Assembly (NCBI GenBank): GCA_017503445.1
Contig: JAFVTB010000050.1
Location: 1 to 8,525 of the forward strand
DNA length: 8,525 nucleotides
Direction of reading: 5' to 3'
From: Clostridia bacterium
GTDB taxonomy: Bacteria > Bacillota > Clostridia > Christensenellales > UBA1242
In this document: piece after piece, positions 1 to 6,063 of the stretch
Layout: each line of letters starts with the position of its first letter
Position numbering within the stretch: position 1 is the first letter of the stretch
Translations under genes and position numbers: made by a program
Notes under the pieces: model-generated
Database searches by the model: none
What the model saw: only the letters and a program-made list of their open reading frames with translations
What the model was told of the DNA's origin: nothing

Positions 1-137
1 CGGCGGCACAAAGCAAAGGGCTTGAATTTGATGCCGTGATATACATAGGCAAAAAATCAAAGCATGAAATTTTGAAAAACATCAAATATGTGGCTTGCAC
101 ACGCGCGCTGCATAACCTTGTTGTGGTGGAAGTTTAA
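1..137 (+). CDS. Superfamily 1 DNA/RNA helicase, UvrD/HelD-like, C-terminal end (5' truncated by the window)
   Basis: Only the last 44 residues are visible, read in the frame that starts at base 3 and stops at TAA 135-137. They contain two signature blocks of superfamily 1 helicases: motif V (SKGLEFDAVIYIG) and motif VI (KYVACTRALHNL, with the Arg finger in CTRA). Together these couple ATP hydrolysis to strand movement. Only about 15 residues separate the two motifs, and the protein ends a few residues after motif VI. This compact end fits HelD-type or short UvrD_C_2-type helicases better than PcrA/UvrD, which carries a long tail after motif VI. Whether it acts in DNA repair (UvrD-like) or RNA polymerase recycling (HelD-like) cannot be decided without the rest of the gene. 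The stop codon lies in the loop of the terminator that follows. Confidence 0.8.
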   Translation, partial: AAQSKGLEFDAVIYIGKKSKHEILKNIKYVACTRALHNLVVVEV

Positions 138-151
138 ATTCCACCTTTTTT
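125..151 (+). terminator. Intrinsic terminator of the helicase gene, overlapping its stop codon
   Basis: A perfect 7-bp stem, GGTGGAA (125-131) with TTCCACC (139-145), encloses the 7-nt loop GTTTAAA and is followed directly by six T (146-151). The left arm is the last coding sequence of the helicase and its TAA stop (135-137) lies in the loop. This should end the upstream transcript and insulate the cca promoter 2 bp further on. Confidence 0.85.
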
Positions 152-152
152 A

Positions 153-181
153 TTGCCATTTTGAAAATTTTTTGATATGAT
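153..181 (+). promoter_or_regulatory. Housekeeping-type promoter for the cca-rmuC-HIT operon, extended -10
   Basis: The -35 box TTGCCA (153-158) is separated by exactly 17 nt from the -10 box TATGAT (176-181). Each differs from consensus by one base, and a TG one base upstream of the -10 (173-174) makes it an extended -10. The expected transcription start is about 188, at or within 2-3 nt of the ATG codons at 186 and 189. That leaves no room for a 5' leader. Confidence 0.75.
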
Positions 182-188
182 AGCCATG

Positions 189-1445
189 ATGAAAATATTT
201 GTTTCAAAAAATTTGAAAGACCTTTCTGAAGTGTTTGCAAAACACTCCAAACTTTTTATTGTTGGCGGCTATGTACGCAACAGTTTGCTTGGCATTGGCA
301 ACACGGATATTGACCTTGCGGGGAATTTGACGCCCGAAAAAGTTGCCCACATTTTGAAAGACACAAAGTTTGAAATTGTTTCAAAATCTCAACAGCTTGG
401 TTATGTAAAAATCAAGTGTGAAAATGAAGTGTATGAATACACGGCTTTTCGCAAGGATAATTACTATAATGGCGGCACGCACAAGGTGCAAAGCATAAGT
501 TATGTTGAAGATTTGCGTCAAGATGCAATGCGCCGCGATTTCACAATCAATGCGCTTTATTATGATATTGAAACACAAAAAATCATCGATATATATTCTG
601 GGCTTTTGGATTTGAAAAATGAAGTTGTCCGCACGGTGGAAGTTCCCGGCTATGTGCTTGCCCACGATGGCACAAGGATCCTCAGGATGATTCGCCTTTC
701 CAGCCAGCTTGATTTTAAGATTGATTTTTCCACGCTTGCGGCCGCAAAAAAATATGCACACCTTTTGCATGATGTTTCGCCCGCAAAAAAGTTTGATGAA
801 CTTATGGCCATTTTGCGCTCATCAACCAAATATCCAATCTCTTGGCGCAAGGCGCATTTAAAGGGGCTTGGCTATTTCAATGATCTTCGGCTTTGGAACA
901 GTTTTTTTGTTGCAACCAATCGCGTGCATTTAAAAATGGTGAAAAAGGTTTCTGTTGAAAACATGTTTTATGGGCTGCTCATAGACATCATTGACACCGT
1001 TAACCCTGATTGTATTGAATATTTTATAAAGGATTTGCTTGGCAAAAGTGGCTTTTGTTTGCCAAATGCACAAATCCAAAACACAAACAATGTTATTTGC
1101 GGATATTATGACGCCCTAAACAAAATGAATAACAAGCAATATTTTTTCAAATATTTCAATTGTTTTGACCAAATTGGCGAAATCCTTATGGCACGCAGCA
1201 AAAAACTTTATGCAAAATATAAGTTTTTCTACAGCTATATCATCAAACACAAACTTCCAACCCACATCAAGGCGCTGGATATTTCGGGTGATGATATAAA
1301 AGCCAATTGCCCACAAATCCCTGAAAAAAAATATGCAAGTGTGCTTTCGGGTTTGCTTTCACGGGTGTTTGATGGCGAAATTGCAAACCAAAAGGCCGCC
1401 CTTATACAGGAAGTGAAAAATGATTTTACAAATAATAATAATTAG
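189..1445 (+). CDS. cca: CCA-adding enzyme (tRNA nucleotidyltransferase, class II)
   Basis: Adds or repairs the 3'-CCA end of tRNAs in the cytoplasm, using CTP and ATP. The protein is 418 aa with the chosen start. Visible motifs, in order: the GGYVRN loop (26-31); the catalytic metal-binding pair D40/D42 in TDIDLAG; a third acidic position near E83 (YEYTAFR); motif B RRD (115-117) followed by FTINAL; and the nucleotide-selecting motif D region, HDGTR (159-163), where most family members have EDxxR. The tail has the family's usual ending (LPTHIKALDISGDDI, then a GEIANQKAALI-type helix). The 180-370 region is divergent. The ATG at 177 lies inside the -10 box and cannot be the start on a transcript from that promoter, so ATG 189 (or 186) is preferred. 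No Shine-Dalgarno is visible, unlike every other complete gene in the window. The 3' end overlaps rmuC by 26 nt. A poly(A) polymerase is an alternative, but motif B and the length favour a CCA enzyme. Confidence 0.9.
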   Translation: MKIFVSKNLKDLSEVFAKHSKLFIVGGYVRNSLLGIGNTDIDLAGNLTPEKVAHILKDTKFEIVSKSQQLGYVKIKCENEVYEYTAFRKDNYYNGGTHKVQSISYVEDLRQDAMRRDFTINALYYDIETQKIIDIYSGLLDLKNEVVRTVEVPGYVLAHDGTRILRMIRLSSQLDFKIDFSTLAAAKKYAHLLHDVSPAKKFDELMAILRSSTKYPISWRKAHLKGLGYFNDLRLWNSFFVATNRVHLKMVKKVSVENMFYGLLIDIIDTVNPDCIEYFIKDLLGKSGFCLPNAQIQNTNNVICGYYDALNKMNNKQYFFKYFNCFDQIGEILMARSKKLYAKYKFFYSYIIKHKLPTHIKALDISGDDIKANCPQIPEKKYASVLSGLLSRVFDGEIANQKAALIQEVKNDFTNNNN

Positions 1446-2664
1446 TGTTTTGGTGGTGGCTTGCGCGCTTTTGTGTGTTTTGATTTTCAAAAAACCAAAA
1501 ACCACCCACCACACGGATGAAACAATCAAAGCTGGCTTTTCAAATCAGGCAGAAATGTATCAACAAATCAACAAATTGATGCTGGAAAACATAAAATCTT
1601 ATAATGACAGCGTGATAAAAACCATCAGCCAACAATCTTTTTTGCAAAAGCAAGAGTTTTCCCTTGTGCAAACTCGGCTTGAAAACATTTTAAAAACCAA
1701 CGAAGAAAAACTTAACCGCGCCACCGATGTGCTTGGCAAAGGGCTTGAGCGTTTGCAAGAAGGCAACGAGCGCAAACTTGACCAAATGCGCCAAACAGTT
1801 GACGAAAAATTGAACGTAAGTTTGGAACGCCGCTTGACGGAAAGTTTCAGTTTGATCAACCAGCGCCTGCAATCGGTTTATGAAGGGCTTGGGGAAATGA
1901 AAAACCTTGCAAGTGGCGTGGGGGATTTGAAAAAAGTTCTCACCAATGTCAAAACGCGTGGCACATGGGGCGAAGTTCAACTTTTGCATCTGTTAGAGCA
2001 AATGCTTGCGCCGCAACAATTTGTGCAGCAGGTGGATATCCGTGGCAATGGTGAACGCGTTGATTTTGCGGTTGTTATGCCCGGGAAAAACGAAGAAAAC
2101 ATTCTTTTGCCAATTGATGCCAAATTCCCGATTGAAGATTATCAGCGCATCCAGGCCGCCAGTGAAAGTGGAACCAAAGAAGATGTTGAAGCCGCTTTGA
2201 AAGCCCTTGAAAAACGCATCAAAGAAGATGCCAAATCAATCAAAGAAAAATATATTGTTTTGCCCCGCACAACGGATTTTGCAATTATGTATTTGGCAAT
2301 TGAAGGGCTGTATGCAGAGGTTTTGCGCCGTCCGGGCCTGACGGAAACCCTTCAGCGCGATTATAAGGTTATTGTTTGCGGGCCAACCACAATCACGGCG
2401 CTTTTAAACAGCTTGCAACTTGGTTTTAAAACCCTTTCAATTGAAAAGCGCAGCAGTGAAGTGTATCAACTTCTTGGTGCAATCAAGCAAGAGTTTGGCA
2501 AGTTTGTTGAACTGCTTGCCAAAACCCAGAAAAAGCTTGCAGAGGCCTCAAACACAATAGAGTTTGCAACCAAAAAATCCCGCACAATTGAAAGGAAATT
2601 AAAATCCGTTTCCGGGCTTGGTGAAGAAACCTTGCTGGTGGAAACGGTGGAGGATGAAGAATGA
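1420..2664 (+). CDS. rmuC: RmuC-family DNA recombination protein
   Basis: Membrane-anchored DNA-processing protein of 414 aa. RmuC in E. coli limits recombination between inverted repeats; its biochemical activity is poorly known. In order: one N-terminal transmembrane helix (about 3-23); a long charged coiled coil (about 40-170, rich in K/E/Q with leucine spacing); then the RmuC core, a predicted PD-(D/E)XK nuclease fold. The core shows TRGTWGEVQLLHLLE (about 179-193), RVDFAVVMPG (about 213-222) and the catalytic-type LLPIDAKFPIEDY block with D233 and K235. A second short coiled coil lies near 355-395 and the tail is acidic. The start ATG is preceded by an AGGAAG ribosome site (about 1408-1413) inside the end of cca, and the 26-nt overlap implies translational coupling. 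Its stop TGA overlaps the next start codon (ATGA). Length is slightly below that of E. coli RmuC. Confidence 0.93.
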   Translation: MILQIIIISVLVVACALLCVLIFKKPKTTHHTDETIKAGFSNQAEMYQQINKLMLENIKSYNDSVIKTISQQSFLQKQEFSLVQTRLENILKTNEEKLNRATDVLGKGLERLQEGNERKLDQMRQTVDEKLNVSLERRLTESFSLINQRLQSVYEGLGEMKNLASGVGDLKKVLTNVKTRGTWGEVQLLHLLEQMLAPQQFVQQVDIRGNGERVDFAVVMPGKNEENILLPIDAKFPIEDYQRIQAASESGTKEDVEAALKALEKRIKEDAKSIKEKYIVLPRTTDFAIMYLAIEGLYAEVLRRPGLTETLQRDYKVIVCGPTTITALLNSLQLGFKTLSIEKRSSEVYQLLGAIKQEFGKFVELLAKTQKKLAEASNTIEFATKKSRTIERKLKSVSGLGEETLLVETVEDEE

Positions 2665-3068
2665 AAGATTGTCTTTTTTGCAAAATTGTTGGCGGCGAAA
2701 TCCCCGCCCACAAAATTTTTGAAGATGAAAACACCCTTGCGTTTTTGGATATTGGTGGCGATTTTTATGGCCACACACTGGTTGTGCCAAAGGTGCATTG
2801 CACAAACATTTTGGATTGCCCGCCCAATGTGCTTGCCGCCGTTATGGCAACTGTGCAAAAAATTGCCAAACACTTTGTGGAAAATTGTGGTTTTGACGGC
2901 GTGAATATCCTTGCCAACAACAATGCCGCCGCGCAACAAGCCATCATGCATTTGCATATTCATATTATCCCACGCAAAAATGGTGATTTTGATGACATTT
3001 ATAAACCCCGCCAAAAAACCGAGTTTGATTTAGTGGAAATCCAAAAACAACTGCTCTTAGGAAACTAA
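2661..3068 (+). CDS. HIT-family nucleotide-binding protein (HinT-like purine nucleoside phosphoramidase)
   Basis: Small cytosolic protein (135 aa) of the histidine triad family, which hydrolyses AMP-lysine-type phosphoramidates or related nucleotide conjugates; the physiological substrate in bacteria is often unknown. The triad HLHIHII is at 97-103, with H99 as the expected nucleophile. The N-terminal DCLFCKIVGGEIPAHKI block contains C4 and C7, which with a downstream His (probably H46 in VPKVH) and H97 form the zinc site found in many bacterial members. The GHTLVVPKVH segment (37-46) is a family hallmark. The start ATG overlaps the rmuC stop by 4 nt, and a GGAGG site (2649-2653) lies 7 nt upstream, inside the rmuC 3' end. 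The gene's stop TAA is built into the right arm of its terminator. It is the last gene of the cca-rmuC operon. Confidence 0.95.
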   Translation: MKDCLFCKIVGGEIPAHKIFEDENTLAFLDIGGDFYGHTLVVPKVHCTNILDCPPNVLAAVMATVQKIAKHFVENCGFDGVNILANNNAAAQQAIMHLHIHIIPRKNGDFDDIYKPRQKTEFDLVEIQKQLLLGN

Positions 3069-3077
3069 GAGTTTTTT
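3054..3077 (+). terminator. Intrinsic terminator of the cca-rmuC-HIT operon
   Basis: A perfect 7-bp stem, CTCTTAG (3054-3060) with CTAAGAG (3065-3071), is closed by a GAAA tetraloop of the stable GNRA class and followed by six T (3072-3077). The left arm encodes the last residues of the HIT protein, and its TAA stop (3066-3068) lies in the right arm. Confidence 0.92.
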
Positions 3078-3207
3078 ATTAAAAAGATAAAACAAATAAA
3101 AATAAAACCAAAAAATAAAAAATTCAAAAAAATAAATAAAAAATAATTGTTTTTTAATTATTTAATAAAAAAGTTGTTTTTTTTAAATAAATTATATTAA
3201 AAAACAT
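3078..3207. other. Extremely A+T-rich spacer between convergent genes
   Basis: No gene or RNA is recognisable here. From 3078 to 3214 only 9 of 137 bases are G or C. The first half is nearly all A on the + strand with short A-tracts separated by T; the second half adds T-tracts. It includes a small inverted repeat, AATAATT (left) and AATTATT (right), near 3142-3163. Phased A-tracts would suggest bent DNA. It separates the terminators of two converging transcription units. Confidence 0.7.
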
Positions 3208-3231
3208 AAAAAAATCAGCCACATGGCTGAT
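3208..3231 (-). terminator. Intrinsic terminator of the minus-strand surface-protein gene (possibly bidirectional)
   Basis: Read on the minus strand, 7 bp downstream of the stop codon, a perfect 7-bp stem ATCAGCC / GGCTGAT (3231-3225 with 3220-3214) encloses a 4-nt loop and leads into seven T (3214-3208). On the + strand the same stem is followed, after two A, by a run of T (3234-3240), so it could also stop readthrough from the HIT operon. Confidence 0.88.
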
Positions 3232-3238
3232 AATTTTT

Positions 3239-5449
3239 TTATGTTTCGCTTTGTGATTGTGCATTGTTTGTTTCCGTATATATTCCTGTTTCATAGAAGC
3301 CCATATCCAACACAACCATTGGGCGCACGCCAACGTTGTCGTTGGTTGCCAAAATATTGACTGGTTTGCCTTGCATGCTGATCACATATGCGCCAAATGA
3401 TTCGCCACCACTGCGTGTCCAATATGCACAGGTTGATATTGCAGTGCTATCTCCAAACCCGCCCCATCCGCGTGTTGCGGTTGCAGAAAATGATTGAGAT
3501 TGAGTAATACCCGAAAATGAGCTTCTTTCAACGCCTGTTGCGATTGCATAAGCCGTTGGCGATGTCACGCCCACATTGAATGTTGATTGTCCCTTTCCTT
3601 CGTATATTCCACCAACATTAAAATATGTTCCGGCATAATAGTGTTCATCAACACTAATAGAGCCATTTTCTTTATCATTTTCATCATTAATAAGTGTAGC
3701 TTTGCCTACTCCACCAAGCAAGAAGAATGCAGTTTGCATATTATCATTGTTAAAAGTATTGCTCATAGCAGAGTTAATATAATTTGATGTTACAGCCAAT
3801 GAATCCAAAGATTGTTTCTTTAAGTATTGTCCTGCACTAGCCGCATTCCCCATGGTTATGCCATTTATGCCTGTCGAAAATTGACTGAAAGTATCTTTAA
3901 GCCAACTTGCAACACGCGAGGTTGAAAATTTTTGTGTTGAAGATTGGGATTCGTTATATGTTGAACTTTCAAGCACATAAGCGCTCATCAGCAAAAGTTG
4001 TCCTGTGTATGGCTTCCCACACGCGCCGTCGGTGTAAAGCATGCCATTTTGAAATTTCAATTCGCTTAATGAATATGTGCTGTCTTGTGTTCCAAGCACA
4101 ATCCATTTGATTGGTTCATATTTATACCAACCGGTTTTCTCTGCATCAGTGTTGACAACATATTCATAAGTTATGCCGTCACCATCGGTGAAAGTTTGTC
4201 CGTTGTCCAGGTTGTCGGTTGGCGCGCCGGCTGGAGTGGCTTTTGTTTGTGGATACATTCCCATTTCAACATAATATGGATATTCAATAAAGCCGGCTTC
4301 AAGGACAATATAAGTTGTTTGGCCGTCTTTTGCGCGATAATAATGCCCATTGTTTGGCAGATATGTTGTATCTTGTATTGTTTCTTCAAAATATTGCCCG
4401 CTGTTTATAGGGTCGAGGGTTTTCTCAAATTCCAAAGTTGTGCCTTCTATGGTTTCTTTTTTGTATCCCTCTGTTGGGGTATTTGTGTCATTAAAGCGAA
4501 TTTCTAATTCACTGGCGGTTGTTTGGCTTTCATTAATTTTAATTGTCTTTTTGTATACATCAATATAAACTGGAGTTTCGATTGTTGTTGCTTGATTATT
4601 TAACATTGAAACGCCATTGGATTGTTTTATTGCAAAAATTTGGTTGCAGTTTGCCGAAATTGTGCTGTTTTTAAGATATTTATTTAGAAGTGAAACTGTG
4701 CCACATGTGTTGCTGTCGCGTGAATAAGTTGCGATTGAAACTTCTTTGGTTGCATTTTCTGCTTCTTCATCTGGAACCGTAACAGTTGGAATAATAATTG
4801 TGGTTGGCAGTTGATATCCCACCATTGGTTCAAGGGTGATTTCGCAATTATCGCCTGGGGCAAAGTAATAATAATCATAAGTTTCATCGCTGTCTGTTGC
4901 ATCAAGCGCAAGCCCCGTGCCTGCAACTTTCACTTGATAAACCTCTTCAACTTTCAAACTGATTGTTGCGGTGGTTGCTTGGGAATCGCCTGCAACAAAG
5001 ATTGTCATTGTTTGTGGGGTGGTGCTTTGGCTTGCGGGTGGGCAAACTGCCACATCACCACTTTTAATTGTTGCGCCACTTATATCAGCCACCGAAAGGC
5101 GAATATATTTATTGGGTGTATAGTTGGTTAACTGGAAAGTAACCGCAGTTGTAACATCGCCAGAAAGTTGAATATTAAGATCTTTGAGCGTGTTGCCACT
5201 TGTGGTTGGCATACCAACTTGCGCGCCATTATTGTTGTTGAAAATCTCTTTGTTAATTGAAGAAGAATTTCCATCAATTGTTTGCAGATATTGCGCATTT
5301 ATCTTGCAATAAATATCCGGGCTGACTTTGCCATGGAAATTAAGGTTCATTTGCACGGCTGCCCAAACGCCAACAAGGCATAACAAAACGGCGCTTATTG
5401 AAATCGCCAACATAAAAAATATCTTTTGAACAGATTTATTAAAAGACAA
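3239..5449 (-). CDS. Large exported surface protein with DUF6273-like C-terminal domain
   Basis: A 736-aa protein, probably secreted and held at the membrane by its N-terminus. Residues 1-9 carry lysines, then a hydrophobic helix (about 10-32). The sequence after it (AVQMNLNFHGKVSP) resembles the signal region of SipW-processed TasA/camelysin-type proteins; whether it is cleaved is uncertain. Residues 35-165 look like a beta-sandwich rich in T, S and N. About 170-225 resembles a surface beta-repeat (YQVKVAGTGL...GYQLPTTI). Residues about 393-715 match the DUF6273 pattern: YYVEMGMYPQTKA, WYKYEPIKWIVLG, LLLMSAYVLESSTYN, RVASWLKDTF, FLLGG, AYWTRSGG (usual form YWLRSPG) and NVGVRPMVVLD. Function of this domain is unknown to me. 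There is no LPXTG or other C-terminal anchor; the tail is Q/S/E-rich. The start is TTG, 3 nt after the purine-rich ribosome site GAGGGGG (minus strand, 5459-5453). The next ATG (codon 13) would cut into the signal helix. It is monocistronic, with its own promoter and terminator. Confidence 0.85.
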   Translation of the reverse strand: MSFNKSVQKIFFMLAISISAVLLCLVGVWAAVQMNLNFHGKVSPDIYCKINAQYLQTIDGNSSSINKEIFNNNNGAQVGMPTTSGNTLKDLNIQLSGDVTTAVTFQLTNYTPNKYIRLSVADISGATIKSGDVAVCPPASQSTTPQTMTIFVAGDSQATTATISLKVEEVYQVKVAGTGLALDATDSDETYDYYYFAPGDNCEITLEPMVGYQLPTTIIIPTVTVPDEEAENATKEVSIATYSRDSNTCGTVSLLNKYLKNSTISANCNQIFAIKQSNGVSMLNNQATTIETPVYIDVYKKTIKINESQTTASELEIRFNDTNTPTEGYKKETIEGTTLEFEKTLDPINSGQYFEETIQDTTYLPNNGHYYRAKDGQTTYIVLEAGFIEYPYYVEMGMYPQTKATPAGAPTDNLDNGQTFTDGDGITYEYVVNTDAEKTGWYKYEPIKWIVLGTQDSTYSLSELKFQNGMLYTDGACGKPYTGQLLLMSAYVLESSTYNESQSSTQKFSTSRVASWLKDTFSQFSTGINGITMGNAASAGQYLKKQSLDSLAVTSNYINSAMSNTFNNDNMQTAFFLLGGVGKATLINDENDKENGSISVDEHYYAGTYFNVGGIYEGKGQSTFNVGVTSPTAYAIATGVERSSFSGITQSQSFSATATRGWGGFGDSTAISTCAYWTRSGGESFGAYVISMQGKPVNILATNDNVGVRPMVVLDMGFYETGIYTETNNAQSQSET

Positions 5450-5470
5450 TTTCCCCCTCGCTCTGTCAAC

Positions 5471-5499
5471 ATTTTATCAAATGTGGCGCTTTAAGTCAA
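5471..5499 (-). promoter_or_regulatory. Promoter of the surface-protein gene, with inverted repeat over the -10
   Basis: On the minus strand, TTGACT (5499-5494) is followed after 17 nt by TAAAAT (5476-5471), and a TG one base before the -10 makes it extended. The predicted start is near 5464, giving a leader of about 15 nt that carries the GAGGGGG ribosome site. The DNA upstream (5500-5550) is A/T-tract rich and could act as an UP element. An inverted repeat, ACATTT (5469-5474) and AAATGT (5479-5484) around a 4-bp centre, covers the -10 box and could be an operator. Confidence 0.75.
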
Positions 5500-5559
5500 A
5501 CAATTACAAACACTTATTAATTATATATTGCAAAAACAATTTTTTTTTATGTATGCCAC

Positions 5560-5574
5560 AAGGATAAAATCCTT
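5560..5574. other. Short perfect inverted repeat in the divergent intergenic region
   Basis: AAGGAT (5560-5565) and ATCCTT (5569-5574) flank AAA. It is followed on the + strand by TTGTTTTG, so it resembles a weak terminator, but no gene lies upstream on that strand. It lies about 10 bp upstream of the rpiB -35 box, so a regulator-binding site is equally possible. Significance is low. Confidence 0.35.
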
Positions 5575-5583
5575 TTGTTTTGC

Positions 5584-5612
5584 TTTACATTCCCCGCAAA
5601 GTTTGATAAACT
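5584..5612 (+). promoter_or_regulatory. Promoter of the rpiB operon, -10 embedded in an inverted repeat
   Basis: TTTACA (5584-5589) is followed after 17 nt by TAAACT (5607-5612), and TG at 5604-5605 makes the -10 extended. The layout is the same as in the divergent promoter on the other strand (both read TTTGATAAA across the -10). The predicted start is near 5618-5619, giving a leader of about 16 nt with AGAGGTGA as ribosome site. The perfect inverted repeat AAAGTTT-GAT-AAACTTT (5598-5614) spans the -10 box. Confidence 0.65.
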
Positions 5613-5634
5613 TTTTTAAAAAAGAGGTGATTTT

Positions 5635-6054
5635 ATGATTATTTTGGCTTGTGATCATGCGGGATTTAAGCTTAAGGAAGAAATCAAGGCATTTTTCAAC
5701 AGTGAAAATATAAGCGCAATTGATGTTGGGTGTTATTCAAATGACACGGTGGATTATCCAGACCTTGCCCATGCAGGCGTTGAACGCGTGCTTGAAAACC
5801 CGCAAAATGTTGGCATTTTTATTTGCGGAACGGGGATTGGCATGAGCATGGTTGCAAATCGCAATCCCAAAATCCGTGCTGCCCTTTGCACCAGCAAACA
5901 AACCGCCGTTTTGGCACGCAAGCACAATGATGCAAATGTGCTTGTGCTTGGGGGGCGCCACACATCAAAGCGAAAGGCAATCAAAATGATAAAACTTTTC
6001 TTGACCACTGATTTTGAACGAGGCCGCCACCAACAGCGCATAAATAAGTTTTAA
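5635..6054 (+). CDS. rpiB: Ribose-5-phosphate isomerase B (RpiB/LacAB family)
   Basis: Interconverts ribose 5-phosphate and ribulose 5-phosphate in the non-oxidative pentose phosphate pathway, in the cytosol. The protein is 139 aa, a little shorter than E. coli RpiB. Family motifs are all present: CDHAG (6-10, phosphate and sugar-ring contacts); ICGTGIGMS with the catalytic Cys64; VANRNPKIRAA (73-83); ARKHNDANVLVLG with the ring-opening His97; and the phosphate-binding tail FERGRHQQRI (R131, H132, R135), where the usual form is FEGGRHxxRI. Cys64 and His97 favour ribose-5-phosphate isomerase over the LacA/LacB galactose-6-phosphate isomerase subunits; allose 6-phosphate activity cannot be excluded. 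The start ATG follows AGAGGTGA. It is the first gene of an operon; the next gene starts 9 nt after its stop. Confidence 0.95.
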   Translation: MIILACDHAGFKLKEEIKAFFNSENISAIDVGCYSNDTVDYPDLAHAGVERVLENPQNVGIFICGTGIGMSMVANRNPKIRAALCTSKQTAVLARKHNDANVLVLGGRHTSKRKAIKMIKLFLTTDFERGRHQQRINKF

Positions 6055-6063
6055 GGGGGCAAG

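Noticed and set aside
177..188. ATG at 177 as the cca start
   Set aside because: It lies inside the predicted -10 box, so it would not be on the mRNA from that promoter, and the four extra residues (MIAM) match nothing conserved in the family.
1427..1442. AAT trinucleotide run at the cca/rmuC overlap as a slippage or phase-variation site
   Set aside because: Only four units, encoding Asn in one frame and Ile in the other; too short to expect regular slippage.
2466..3014. Minus-strand open frame of 182 codons antisense to rmuC and the HIT gene
   Set aside because: Both + strand genes have full sets of family motifs; the antisense frame shows none and has no ribosome site.
4085..4507. Plus-strand open frame of 140 codons inside the surface-protein gene
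   Set aside because: Antisense shadow of a gene with promoter, ribosome site and terminator; the predicted peptide has no recognisable motif.
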